Positions 29,969 through 38,489 of a DNA stretch of 64,000 nucleotides are shown here, one piece after another (positions within the stretch are counted from its first letter, which is position 1; every line of letters starts with the position of its first letter). This DNA comes from Cryomorpha sp963836915 (lineage in GTDB: Bacteria > Bacteroidota > Bacteroidia > Flavobacteriales_D > Cryomorphaceae), in assembly GCA_963836915.1 (NCBI GenBank), contig CAWILH010000002.1, positions 3,968,001 through 4,032,000 on the forward strand, given 5' to 3'. A program made the position numbers and the translations under genes. The notes beneath the pieces were generated by a model. That model made no database searches. It saw nothing but the letters and a program-made list of their open reading frames with translations, and was not told the DNA's origin.

Positions 29969-30002
29969 AAAAAAGCCATCCCGAGACATCAGAATGGCTT
30001 TT
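29969..30002 (-). terminator. Rho-independent terminator downstream of ndk
   Basis: On the minus strand, GAAAAGCCAT pairs with ATGGCTTTT (29994-30002 with 29971-29979), followed by a T-run (complement of A at 29969-29975). It begins 21 bases after the ndk stop codon. Confidence 0.8.
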
Positions 30003-30023
30003 CAAATCAAAAAATAAATCGGA

Positions 30024-30446
30024 CTAGCCCACCATTTCCCTTCCAGAAAAGTGAAACCGACTTTCGATTGCGGCATTCTCGTCGCTATCTGAGCCATGCA
30101 CTGCATTTTCGGCTTTAGACGACGCGTAGTTTTTACGAATCGTTCCTTCGGCCGCTTCGCTCGGATCGGTAGCACCGATTAATTTGCGGAAGTCTTCTAC
30201 CGCGTTGTCTTTCTCCAAAATGGCCGCTACAATCGGTCCACTGGTCATGTAGTCAACCAGTTCGCCATAAAATGGACGCTCCTTGTGAACGGCATAAAAT
30301 TCTTTTGCTTCGCTATTGGTAAGGTGCGTAAGCTTCATTGCTTTAATGCTAAATCCTGCTTCGATGATCATATCAAGGATTTTGGCGGTATTATTCGCTT
30401 TCAGCGCGTCGGGCTTCAGCATGGTAAAAGTTCTGTTCGTAGCCAT
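30024..30446 (-). CDS. ndk: Nucleoside diphosphate kinase
   Basis: A 140-residue protein at the normal family length. It transfers the gamma phosphate of ATP to NDPs through a phospho-histidine. The nucleotide-binding start TFTMLKPDALKAN is at residues 6-18, KERPFYGELVDYM near 54-66 and the active-site His in NAVHGSDSDENA near residue 117. TAnnTTTG-type bases (CAAAGGTA complement at 30478-30485) occur 32 bases upstream, without a clear -33 element. A terminator follows the stop. Single-gene housekeeping unit. Confidence 0.97.
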   Translation of the reverse strand: MATNRTFTMLKPDALKANNTAKILDMIIEAGFSIKAMKLTHLTNSEAKEFYAVHKERPFYGELVDYMTSGPIVAAILEKDNAVEDFRKLIGATDPSEAAEGTIRKNYASSKAENAVHGSDSDENAAIESRFHFSGREMVG

Positions 30447-30509
30447 GTTTAAATTTTATAGGTTATTAAAAACGGCGCAAAGGTAGTTATTTTGGAAGGC
30501 GCACGTAGA

Positions 30510-31328
30510 TCAGTTGACGGGATACCGCTTTACGAGCATTTTTTGAAATAGGTGGCTGGGCAGCACACGGTTCAGCGACAGCGAAACCCGCTGCCAGAAG
30601 GTGGCTGCCGGATAGCGCATCTTCGGCTTGCTGATCTGGATGATGCGCCATACCACGGCGGCGACTTCGACGGGGTCATGCGCCCTTGCCACATCATCTT
30701 CAATACCTTGATAATGCTTTTTAAAACCCGCATAATAAGATGAATAGGGCAGTGTGCTTGCGGCGATCACTTTTCGCGAAGTGTTGATATTGGTTTTATA
30801 ATCGCCCGGCTGGATTATGCTCACGTGGATATTCCACTGGGCAAGCTCCATCCGCAGCGTTTCAGAAACACGATCAATGGCGCTTTTGGTGGCCGAATAA
30901 ATACCTCGGTAGGGCAGTCCAAACTCACCGGCGATACTGGAAATATTAATGATTTTTCCTGTTTTGGCAGCTCGCATGTGGGGGATCACTGCTTGGCAAC
31001 AGGCCAGCTGTCCAAAAACATTGGTCTTAAAGGCAGCTTCAAGTTCGGCCGGGCTGGTATCTTCCAAAGCGCCCGCAATCCCGGTGCCGGCATTATTTAC
31101 CAAAACGTCTATTCGACCTTCGGCTGCTATAATGTACTGCACCGCTTCGTGGATGGATGAGTGAATGTCGACATCCATTTTCAGCATGGTGACGCCATCG
31201 AGCATGGCTCCATTCTCCGAGCTCCTGCTGGTACCGTAGACGATACAATGTTGTTTCAGAAGATACTGGCACGTTGCTAATCCTATCCCAGAAGAGCCAC
31301 CAGTTACAAGTACGACCTTTCTCTCCAT
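30510..31328 (-). CDS. SDR family oxidoreductase
   Basis: A 272-residue classical short-chain dehydrogenase. Cofactor motif TGGSSGIGLAT at residues 8-18, NNAGTGIAGA near 86, catalytic Ser in ISSIAGEFG and YSATKSAI near 155-162 (Tyr and Lys of the YxxxK motif), then QPGDYKTN. The C-terminus is basic and ends MLVKRYPVN, which may bind the membrane surface. Substrate unknown; classical SDRs of this shape act on sterol, retinol or acyl chain alcohols in other bacteria, but nothing here decides. It has its own promoter (31447-31476). Confidence 0.9.
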   Translation of the reverse strand: MERKVVLVTGGSSGIGLATCQYLLKQHCIVYGTSRSSENGAMLDGVTMLKMDVDIHSSIHEAVQYIIAAEGRIDVLVNNAGTGIAGALEDTSPAELEAAFKTNVFGQLACCQAVIPHMRAAKTGKIINISSIAGEFGLPYRGIYSATKSAIDRVSETLRMELAQWNIHVSIIQPGDYKTNINTSRKVIAASTLPYSSYYAGFKKHYQGIEDDVARAHDPVEVAAVVWRIIQISKPKMRYPAATFWQRVSLSLNRVLPSHLFQKMLVKRYPVN

Positions 31329-31446
31329 AGTTGAGAAAAAAAAGTGGGCAAGCTACTCACATCGCATCGCTACAACCGCATACCCTTGCTTCATTCCTGA
31401 CCTGGGGGAGTTCTGCAGGAGCTGATCGTATGAGACTTGCCCGGCG

Positions 31447-31476
31447 CAAAAGTACGAATGAATTGATGTTCTACAA
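31447..31476 (-). promoter_or_regulatory. Bacteroidota-type promoter for the SDR gene at 31328
   Basis: On the minus strand, TTG (complement of 31474-31476) is followed after 19 bases by TACTTTTG (complement of 31447-31454), which fits TTTG-N19-21-TAnnTTTG. The start codon is about 120 bases downstream of the -7 element, so the leader is long. Confidence 0.55.
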
Positions 31477-31529
31477 GAAAAATCAGCGGTATTGCTCCTG
31501 CTTTTTATATTTGTAGCTTCTTCTAACCT

Positions 31530-32081
31530 ATGTCCATGAATAAAACGATCGCACTGAACGCGGGATTGGCTCTCACCGCAATGAGCCTTATTTCTTTTTT
31601 GCTTCAAGCAAATTTAGACGCCGGAGTCGTCCTTCAGGCCGTATTGGGTATCGTGGGATTTTTTTTCGTCATAGCCATCCCGGTATTTTACCTGAGTCGA
31701 TTGAGAAAAGAACAGGGCGGCAACCTGTTATTTAAAGATGCTTTTGTCACGACGATTGCAGCGTATGCTATCAGCACGGTGATTACTATTCTCTTCACTG
31801 CCCTCTATGTTTATGTGATCGACCCCGGATTTGTAGATGCCATGGTGACCAAGCAAATAAAAAGTGTCAAAGGTTTTCTGGAAAGTATGCCGGAAGAAAT
31901 GATGATAAAGACCCTCACTGACATGGAGCGCGATACGAGGGCATTATACACTCCCTTGGGGCTTGTCAAGCTTTTTGCAATTTATATGGGAGTTTTCGCG
32001 GTCATTAGTCTTATTTTAGCGGCTATTATGAAGAAGAAGCCGGAGTATATGGCCTCAGAAGCGGAACCAGTGAAAGCTTAA
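31530..32081 (+). CDS. DUF4199 domain membrane protein
   Basis: A 183-residue inner-membrane protein with four hydrophobic helices: near residues 7-25, 32-54, 72-96 and 148-165. A soluble loop between helices 3 and 4 (about 100-145) contains the conserved Gln/Lys-rich ESMPEEMM stretch. DUF4199 is a Bacteroidota-specific family with no known function. The bases TATATTTG at 31506-31513 could be a -7 element, though no -33 TTG is spaced correctly. It may be co-transcribed with the glycosyltransferase that starts 13 bases beyond its stop. A second protein with related topology lies at 36491. Confidence 0.85.
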   Translation: MSMNKTIALNAGLALTAMSLISFLLQANLDAGVVLQAVLGIVGFFFVIAIPVFYLSRLRKEQGGNLLFKDAFVTTIAAYAISTVITILFTALYVYVIDPGFVDAMVTKQIKSVKGFLESMPEEMMIKTLTDMERDTRALYTPLGLVKLFAIYMGVFAVISLILAAIMKKKPEYMASEAEPVKA

Positions 32082-32094
32082 AAAGCATTCTTTA

Positions 32095-33042
32095 TTGATA
32101 TCAATTGTAGTCCCTTTATACAATGAAGCTGAGTCGCTGCCAGAGTTGGTGGCTTGGATAGAGCGCGTACTGGTGAGCAATATGCTCGAAGCCGAGCTGA
32201 TATTTGTTGATGACGGCAGCACCGACGAGAGTTGGGATGTAATCGCAGGCTTACGCCAAAAATATCCTATGCTCAAGGCGATACGATTTGCACAAAATTA
32301 TGGGAAAGCTGCTGGCTTGCAAGCTGGATTTCAACTATCGCAGGGCGACGTGGTGATCACCATGGATGCCGATCTCCAAGATTCTCCCGATGAGATACCA
32401 GAGTTGGTGCGGATGGTGCAAGAAGAAGGGTTCCACTTGGTATCTGGGTGGAAGAAGGTACGCCACGACCCTATATCGAAGACCATTCCCACCAAGCTCT
32501 ATAATTGGGCCACGCGGCGTATGTCGGGAATCTACCTACACGATTTTAACTGCGGATTAAAGGCCTATCAGGGAAAGGTGGCGCGCCGGCTGGAGCTCTA
32601 TGGCGATATGCACCGCTATACCCCTGTGCTATCCAAAAGGCTGGGCTATAGCAATATCGGTGAGAAGGTAGTGGCACACCGCGCCCGAAAATACGGCAAG
32701 ACCAAGTATGGCCTATCCCGCTTTGTAAAAGGGCCGCTCGACCTTCTTACCCTTAGTTTTGTATCAAAATATGGCAAGCGCCCCATGCACCTTTTTGGTT
32801 TTTACGGAGCGTTGATGTTCCTTATCGGAGTAGGTACGTTCACCTATATTGGCGGCTATAAGCTCTGGGCCATTTTTACGGGTGTGCCCGCTAAGAATAT
32901 CGCCGAAATGTCGGCCTTTTATGTTGCGCTCACCGTGATGGTGATCGGCACGCAGCTCTTTATCGGTGGCTTTATCGCGGAGCTTGTTCGTGGGATTACT
33001 CCCGATCGGAATAAGTATATCATCGAAGAGCAGTTGGGCTGA
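32095..33042 (+). CDS. Family 2 glycosyltransferase (DPM1/GtrB-like, membrane-anchored)
   Basis: A 315-residue protein starting at TTG 32095 (reads ISIVVPLYNEAESLPEL); no ATG fits. The GT-A domain carries DDGSTDESWDV near 40-50, DADLQDSPDEIPE near 91-103 (DxD-type catalytic Asp pair), and HDFNCGLKAYQGKVARR near 150. Two C-terminal transmembrane helices (about 235-258 and 275-295) put it in the family that makes polyprenyl-phosphate sugars such as glucosyl- or mannosyl-undecaprenyl phosphate. It is just after the DUF4199 gene and convergent with dnaX. Sugar specificity unknown. Confidence 0.9.
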   Translation: MISIVVPLYNEAESLPELVAWIERVLVSNMLEAELIFVDDGSTDESWDVIAGLRQKYPMLKAIRFAQNYGKAAGLQAGFQLSQGDVVITMDADLQDSPDEIPELVRMVQEEGFHLVSGWKKVRHDPISKTIPTKLYNWATRRMSGIYLHDFNCGLKAYQGKVARRLELYGDMHRYTPVLSKRLGYSNIGEKVVAHRARKYGKTKYGLSRFVKGPLDLLTLSFVSKYGKRPMHLFGFYGALMFLIGVGTFTYIGGYKLWAIFTGVPAKNIAEMSAFYVALTVMVIGTQLFIGGFIAELVRGITPDRNKYIIEEQLG

Positions 33043-33089
33043 TCTGCATTCGTCACTCACTAAAAGTAGCCTAGTAAGATAGTCTTTGA

Positions 33090-35072
33090 CTAGTCATAAT
33101 CCACATCCAGATCGAACCGGCTGCGCATTTTGGCCAAAACCGGATTTGCTTTTGCCATAGCTTCAAATTTCTTTTGGGGATCGTAGAGGGAGTCGCCATC
33201 ATCTTTATCTTCTTCGTCTATCACTCCTTCCAGCTGTATTTGCCAGTTATTTAGGCGTTCCCTCAAAAATTCCAAAAGATTGACTTTGTCTGCATCAAGG
33301 TCAGAAAGTTGCACGAGATTATCTAGGAGCAGTTCAACCTTGTGCGGTTCACGCATTATTGGTTTATGCTTAGTAAGGGTAGCGTAATAGCTCTGCTTAT
33401 CCTGTTCTTTTATCTGTTCGGTATAGCTATCCCAAGCTTCCCAAAGCTGCGCCAGATTAAAATCGGTCGCCGGCTTATCGCTGTAAGATTCCGCTATAGC
33501 TCCGTCTTCATTTGTAGAACCGGATTCAGGTTTGGATTCAGTTTGCCCTGCCCCGAGCTCAGCGAGCGACGGCATACTTTTAGAACGCGACTTGCCCAAC
33601 CGGGAAGAGAAGCCCAGTTTTGGAGCAGGAAGGGCGGTGGGTGGTTCATCATTTTTTGAATTTTCGGGGATCGAAGCTTCGTCGGATGCGAATTTTTCAG
33701 ATTCTTTTAGCTCAGGCTCGACCTTATCCGCCATTTCGGGTTTTGGCGGTGTGGAATCTGTTTTGGGTTTCACCTTGGTTTCTGCCAAAGGTTCTTCTTT
33801 GGCTGCATCTTTAGGAGCTTCTTCCTTTGCCTGATATATGGGTTCAAGCTCAGATACTCCGCTCGGCTTACTGCTTTCGGGCTGCGTTTTTACGATCGGT
33901 TCGGATGTATTCGCTTCGGGTGCATCGGCTATTTTTTCTGGTGCTTCTTTCGCGGAAGCGGGAGCATGATCTACTTCAGGTCTTGGTTCCGGCTTTTTTT
34001 TTTCAGCGATACGATCGCTCAATGTGCAGAGCTTCAGCAGGGCGATCTCCACAAGTAGCCGCTGATTCTTGCTGGACTTATAGTTCAAGTCGGTCTCGCT
34101 AAGAATGTGCAGGGCATTCATCAACAGGGAAGTCTCACATTTTTTGGCTTGCTCCAAATAGCGCTGACGCACTTCTTGACCTACTTCTATAATCTCGGCC
34201 GTGCGGGCAGAAGTACAAAAGAGCAGGTTTCTAAAATGGCTTGATAGCCCGTTTATGAAGTTATGCCCGTCAAAACCTTTTTCCAGAATTTTATTGAAGG
34301 TGACCAATACTTCAGATTTATCGCCTTCTAGAAAGGCATCGACCATGTCGAAATAATAATCATAGTCAAGGATGTTAAGGTTGGCGATTACATCCTGATA
34401 GCTTACTTTATCTCCTGCAAATCCTACGATCTGATCGAAAATGGAAAGGGCATCCCGCAGGGCGCCATCGGCCTTTTCGGCAATGGTATGCAAGGCATCA
34501 TCTGCGACTTCGATACTTTCTTTCTTGGCTATTTCCGCGAGATGGCTCACCATATCACGTATTTGAATCCGATTGAAATCGAATATCTGGCACCGCGACA
34601 GTATGGTAGGCAGCACTTTATGCTTCTCTGTAGTGGCGAGAATAAAAATTGCATAGGCAGGCGGCTCTTCCAGCGTCTTTAGGAATGCATTAAAGGCATT
34701 TGCCGAGAGCATGTGCACCTCATCAATAATGTAGACTTTGTACTTCCCGGTCTGCGGGGGTATGCGCACTTGGTCTATCAGGTTGCGGATATCATCCACA
34801 CCACTATTCGACGCCGCGTCGAGCTCAAAAATATTGAAAGAGAAATCATCATCTGGCATTCCGGGTTCTTGATGAAAAGCATTGACCCGCTTGGCCAGGA
34901 TACGTGCGCAGGTGGTCTTGCCCACGCCTCGCGGCCCACAAAATAGAAATGCCTGAGCCAAATGATTATTTTCAATTGCCTTTATCAGGGTGTTGGTTAT
35001 AGTCTCTTGACCCACCACGCTGTCAAAGGTCTGGGGTCGGTACTTTCGGGCTGAAACGATGAAGTCTTCCAT
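33090..35072 (-). CDS. dnaX: DNA polymerase III subunit gamma/tau
   Basis: A 660-residue clamp-loader ATPase. Walker A is GPRGVGKTT near residues 45-53, DEVHMLSA (DEAD-type Walker B) near 115, the SRC sensor region (LSRCQIFDFNRI) near 160-170. Residues about 360-530 are a Pro/Glu/Lys-rich disordered linker, and the C-terminal 120 residues form the tau-type domain. The usual zinc-finger cysteines between Walker A and B are absent; instead the segment reads AFHQEPGMPDDDFSF, as in other Bacteroidota. Uniform frame and codon use show no disruption. It is the housekeeping replication gene between the GT2 gene and the rpsF operon. Confidence 0.97.
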   Translation of the reverse strand: MEDFIVSARKYRPQTFDSVVGQETITNTLIKAIENNHLAQAFLFCGPRGVGKTTCARILAKRVNAFHQEPGMPDDDFSFNIFELDAASNSGVDDIRNLIDQVRIPPQTGKYKVYIIDEVHMLSANAFNAFLKTLEEPPAYAIFILATTEKHKVLPTILSRCQIFDFNRIQIRDMVSHLAEIAKKESIEVADDALHTIAEKADGALRDALSIFDQIVGFAGDKVSYQDVIANLNILDYDYYFDMVDAFLEGDKSEVLVTFNKILEKGFDGHNFINGLSSHFRNLLFCTSARTAEIIEVGQEVRQRYLEQAKKCETSLLMNALHILSETDLNYKSSKNQRLLVEIALLKLCTLSDRIAEKKKPEPRPEVDHAPASAKEAPEKIADAPEANTSEPIVKTQPESSKPSGVSELEPIYQAKEEAPKDAAKEEPLAETKVKPKTDSTPPKPEMADKVEPELKESEKFASDEASIPENSKNDEPPTALPAPKLGFSSRLGKSRSKSMPSLAELGAGQTESKPESGSTNEDGAIAESYSDKPATDFNLAQLWEAWDSYTEQIKEQDKQSYYATLTKHKPIMREPHKVELLLDNLVQLSDLDADKVNLLEFLRERLNNWQIQLEGVIDEEDKDDGDSLYDPQKKFEAMAKANPVLAKMRSRFDLDVDYD

Positions 35073-35221
35073 GAGAAAAATAGGTAGGCGAAGGTAAGAT
35101 TTATTCTCTGCCTAAAGAAGATCGGGAAGTCGAAGAATTGGGTCTCTGAAGAAGGGATCGCCTAAATTTGCATTTTTGCAAATGCTCCACACCGGGGCTT
35201 TAAGAATTCTATGTGAAGGTG

Positions 35222-35251
35222 TTGCGGCAGTAGGTTATTTCGTTACCTTTG
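35222..35251 (+). promoter_or_regulatory. Bacteroidota-type promoter for rpsF-rpsR-rplI
   Basis: TTG at 35222-35224, then 19 bases, then TACCTTTG at 35244-35251, matching the -33/-7 pattern for the sigma factor of this phylum. The rpsF start is 46 bases downstream of the -7 element. This is the best promoter match in the window. Confidence 0.75.
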
Positions 35252-35296
35252 CACTCCATTTTATCAAAATTTAATTATTAACAACGAAAAGCAATT

Positions 35297-35643
35297 ATGA
35301 CAAGTCGTTATGAAACCGTTTTCATTCTAACTCCCGTTTTGTCTGAAGACCAGGCAAAGGAAGCGGTTGCGAAGTTTAAAGCTCTTCTCAAAGATGGTAA
35401 AGCAAAGACCCATCACGAAGAAGATTGGGCCTACGGAAGTTGGCCTATCCCATCCAGAAGAAGTCTACTGGATTCTATTATCTTATTGAATTTGAATGTG
35501 AAGGTTCGCTCATACACGAGCTTGAGCTGGCATTTCGCCGTGATGAGCGCGTGATCCGATTCTTGACCATCAAGATGGAAAAGCATGCCGTGGCTTACGC
35601 CGAAAAGAAGCGCAGCAACAAGAAAACCGAAGCAACCGTTTAA
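35297..35643 (+). CDS. rpsF: 30S ribosomal protein S6; interrupted by one missing base
   Basis: Read as one gene of about 115 residues. The first frame gives MTSRYETVFILTPVLSEDQA and then EEDWAYGSW; the family continues in another frame from the same place with GLRKLAYPIQKKSTGFYYLI. Restoring one G to the G3 run at 35427-35429 (GGGG) repairs it exactly as EEDWGLRKLAYPIQ, and the total is 3n+2. S6 binds 16S rRNA with S18 in the small subunit and its gene is usually required for normal growth, so loss is unlikely; a consensus error is the best reading. First gene of the rpsF-rpsR-rplI operon. Confidence 0.95.
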
Positions 35644-35661
35644 TCCCTAACAAAATCAAAA

Positions 35662-35931
35662 ATGGCAGATAATAGCGAAATAAGATACCTGACACCCATA
35701 AGCATCGATACTCAGAAAACGAAGTATTGCCGGTTCAGGAAAAACAGAATCAAGTACATTGATTATAAAGATCCCAACTTCCTTTTGAAGTTGGTAAATG
35801 AACAAGGTAAAATTATGCCCCGTCGTGTTACGGGTACTTCCATGAAGTATCAGCGCCGGGTAGCCCAAGCTATCAAGCGATCACGCCACTTGGCCATGAT
35901 GCCATATGTTGCTGACCTTTTAAAGTACTAA
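35662..35931 (+). CDS. rpsR: 30S ribosomal protein S18
   Basis: An 89-residue protein with the family core KYCRFRKN, IDYKDPNFLLKLV, IMPRRVTGTSMKYQRRVAQAIKRSRHLA, split here only by words. It binds 16S rRNA next to S6 in the central domain. It begins 18 bases after the S6 stop, and rplI starts 3 bases after its stop. No defect seen. Confidence 0.98.
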   Translation: MADNSEIRYLTPISIDTQKTKYCRFRKNRIKYIDYKDPNFLLKLVNEQGKIMPRRVTGTSMKYQRRVAQAIKRSRHLAMMPYVADLLKY

Positions 35932-35934
35932 GAA

Positions 35935-36381
35935 ATGGAAATCATACTCAAAGAAGATATCGAAAAACTAGGCTATCAGGATGACCTGGTGAAAGTAAAG
36001 CCTGGCTATGCACGAAATTATCTTATACCTACCGGAAAAGCCATCGTGGCGACCGCTTCTCAAAAGAAGGTGCGCGAAGAAAACTTAAAGCAAAGGGCCC
36101 ATAAGGAATCTAAAGTACGCGAAGAAGCTGAGAAGCTTGCCGAGTCACTAGCAAAGCAGACGATCACCATTGGTGCGAAGGTCGGTGAGAACGGAAAGAT
36201 TTTTGGTTCGGTAAATACGATCCAGCTTGCTGATGCACTTGAGGCAGCCGGCTTCAATGTAGACCGCAAGAAAATCTCTATCAAGAATGAGCCTATCAAG
36301 CAAATTGGGGTCTATGAGGCCGACGTAGTGCTGCATAAAGAAATGGTGCAGACCATCAAGTTTGAAGTCGTAGGCGAATAA
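35935..36381 (+). CDS. rplI: 50S ribosomal protein L9
   Basis: A 148-residue protein. N-terminal domain with KLGYQDDLVKVKPGYARNYLIP near residues 11-32, long basic connecting helix, and C-terminal rRNA-binding domain. It binds 23S rRNA near L1. Last gene of the three-gene ribosomal operon, followed by a rho-independent terminator at 36405. Typical family length; no defect. Confidence 0.97.
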   Translation: MEIILKEDIEKLGYQDDLVKVKPGYARNYLIPTGKAIVATASQKKVREENLKQRAHKESKVREEAEKLAESLAKQTITIGAKVGENGKIFGSVNTIQLADALEAAGFNVDRKKISIKNEPIKQIGVYEADVVLHKEMVQTIKFEVVGE

Positions 36382-36404
36382 TCCTTCTTTTTCAAGAAAA
36401 ATAC

Positions 36405-36435
36405 AAGGCTCGGAAGGAATTTCGAGCCTTTTTTT
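36405..36435 (+). terminator. Rho-independent terminator of rpsF-rpsR-rplI
   Basis: An 8-bp stem AAGGCTCG (36405-36412) with CGAGCCTT (36423-36430), a 10-base loop, and seven T at 36429-36435. It starts 24 bases after the rplI stop. Confidence 0.9.
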
Positions 36436-36490
36436 GGTTCTTATTTTCAGATTTACCTACCTTCATCGCCGATTAAAGAAAACACTATAT

Positions 36491-36934
36491 ATGTCGAAAG
36501 CGCTTCTCTACGGATTCATAACCGGACTAGGTCTTATTGCTTACTTTTTATTAATGTCGGTACTTGGGTTAGAGCGCAATTTCTACCTGCGTCTCCTGAA
36601 CTTCTTTATCATTGTAGGCGGGATTTATTTTCTCTTCAGCACGCTTATAGACACCAAGGGTAGAACGATAGGCTATATAGAAGGGCTTGGTGCTGGGTTA
36701 ACGCTAAGCTTGGTTTCGATCATAACATTCATCATATTTTTGGTGATTTATATTACCTATTTCAATCCAGCTTTTATGAGCGTGCTCGAGGAGTCGCGCA
36801 TTTGGGGCACCGACCTGAAGCTATCTGAAGCGGCCTTCGGAATTGGTTTGGAAGGAGTCGTATCCGGTTTTATCGTAAGCTTCATTTGGATGCAGTACTT
36901 TAAGCGGGATGTTGACAATCAAGATGAAATTTGA
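36491..36934 (+). CDS. Small four-helix membrane protein, DUF4199-like
   Basis: ATG 36491 gives MSKALLYGFITGLGLIAYF; the ORF's earlier Met adds a stretch overlapping the terminator and is rejected. The 147 residues hold four hydrophobic helices near 5-22, 33-50, 69-95 and 120-140, with a short charged tail KRDVDNQDEI. The topology and the FNPAF loop resemble the DUF4199 protein at 31530, so I place it in or near that family. Function unknown. It ends 16 bases inside the convergent SDR gene. Confidence 0.7.
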   Translation: MSKALLYGFITGLGLIAYFLLMSVLGLERNFYLRLLNFFIIVGGIYFLFSTLIDTKGRTIGYIEGLGAGLTLSLVSIITFIIFLVIYITYFNPAFMSVLEESRIWGTDLKLSEAAFGIGLEGVVSGFIVSFIWMQYFKRDVDNQDEI

Positions 36935-38412
36935 GCAGTAGCCGTTCCTAGACTTTCATTTCCCTGGTTTTTCCGAAAGGATATGATTCGGTCTATCATG
37001 CCAGAAAAGACAAATATATGGAAGGGCCATACGGAATACCAATAGAGCCTTCCCAAAAGTCCCTTTGGCCTGAACGTTGCCGTCTGGCAAAGTATTGACT
37101 TACCCTTTTCTTCTACAATCCTGAATTCAAGCCAAGCTTCACCAGGCAGTTTCATTTCTGCAAATAGCAAGAGTCGCTTGCGCTCACGAGACGCTATAAT
37201 CACCCGCCAAAAGTCGAGCGCATCGCCGGGATAGATCGTATCTGGACTCCGGCGGCCACGGCGCAATCCGATACCGCCGATCAGCTTATCCATATATCCG
37301 CGGATTTTCCATAGGATAGTTCCGTAATACCAGCCAGTAGCACCGCCTATGCGCCAAATATTATCCAGTATCTCGTCATCAGGTCTGCTGAGTATCCTTC
37401 GCTTCTTATCCTTAAAGCAGCCATGGCTGGGTACTTCTATAAAGTTTTCGGTATTCTTGACCAAGCTCCCGCTAGATGCTACGGCATCTTTCCAACTCGA
37501 GAGCACTAGGTTCTGCTCTATTTTCTGAAAGGCGAGTTCAACTGCGTGTTTATAGGTTATCGGTTCAAGTTGAATAATATCCCGAAGATTATTTTCGGCA
37601 GCTACAACATCTACTTTCATGCTGTCTACCAAATTTCGCGCAAGGTTATAACTGGTCGCGGTCACGAAATACATCCATAAAGATGATAATCTTGGGGTAA
37701 GTACAGGAAGGGTGATAATGGAGCGCTTCAAATGCCGAACTTCTGCAAATTGAAGCAGCATTTCTTTATACGTGAGAATGTCGGGACCACCGATATCATA
37801 CGATTTACCAAGGGTTTCAGGTGCTTCGATTACTCCGGTGAGCAGCGAGACCACGTTTCGGATAGCGATGGGCTGGCATTTGGTATTTAGCCATTTCGGA
37901 GCCACCATCACCGGAAGTTTTTCTACCAAATCGCGAATGATCTCAAAGCTTGCCGAGCCGCTACCTACTATTATTCCTGCCCTTAACACGGTAAGCTCGG
38001 CCTTTGAATTTTTCAGAATAGACTCTACATTCTTTCTCGACTCCAGATGCTCCGAGAGCTCTTCATCATTAATGATACCGCTGAGAAACACGATTCTCTC
38101 GGCATTGGTTCGGTCTACGTAGCTCTTAAAATTTTCGGCAGTCTTAGCTTCGAGATCTGTAAAGTTTCCCGTCCTGTCGCTCATCGAGTGGATGAGGTAA
38201 TAGGCCACATCAATATCGGAAGGAAGGCTCGAAGTAGTCTCGGCTTTAAGAAAATCGGCTTGTACCACATGGATTCCAGCCTGATCATCGGGCGCGATAG
38301 GGAATCTGCTAGGATCTCGTACGCAGCAATATACGACGTGCCCTGCATCAAGCAGCGCCGGGAGTAGCCGCATTCCTATATATCCATTGGCACCTGTGAG
38401 TAAAACCTTCAT
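36919..38412 (-). CDS. NAD(P)-binding SDR-like protein with C-terminal DUF2867 domain
   Basis: A 497-residue fusion. The N-terminal half is an extended/atypical SDR (TGANGYIGMRLLPALLDAGH near residues 6-25, YYLIHSM near 72, GGPDILTYKEM near 208). The C-terminal half from about 305 is DUF2867, with WRIGGATGWYYGTILWKIRG and LGRLYWYSVWPFHIFVFSGM. This architecture is conserved in Bacteroidota and proteobacteria, and the C-terminal domain resembles a lipid-binding or SRPBCC-like fold. Catalytic partner and substrate are unknown. The gene ends 16 bases within the convergent DUF4199-like gene and starts 78 bases from the antiporter gene. Confidence 0.9.
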   Translation of the reverse strand: MKVLLTGANGYIGMRLLPALLDAGHVVYCCVRDPSRFPIAPDDQAGIHVVQADFLKAETTSSLPSDIDVAYYLIHSMSDRTGNFTDLEAKTAENFKSYVDRTNAERIVFLSGIINDEELSEHLESRKNVESILKNSKAELTVLRAGIIVGSGSASFEIIRDLVEKLPVMVAPKWLNTKCQPIAIRNVVSLLTGVIEAPETLGKSYDIGGPDILTYKEMLLQFAEVRHLKRSIITLPVLTPRLSSLWMYFVTATSYNLARNLVDSMKVDVVAAENNLRDIIQLEPITYKHAVELAFQKIEQNLVLSSWKDAVASSGSLVKNTENFIEVPSHGCFKDKKRRILSRPDDEILDNIWRIGGATGWYYGTILWKIRGYMDKLIGGIGLRRGRRSPDTIYPGDALDFWRVIIASRERKRLLLFAEMKLPGEAWLEFRIVEEKGKSILCQTATFRPKGLLGRLYWYSVWPFHIFVFSGMIDRIISFRKNQGNESLGTATAQISS

Positions 38413-38489
38413 GCCTTGAAAACAGGTGGGATGGCCAAAATGTTGTGGATTTCAGGCCAGTAACTTCATGGATAGATTGAACCAGCTGA

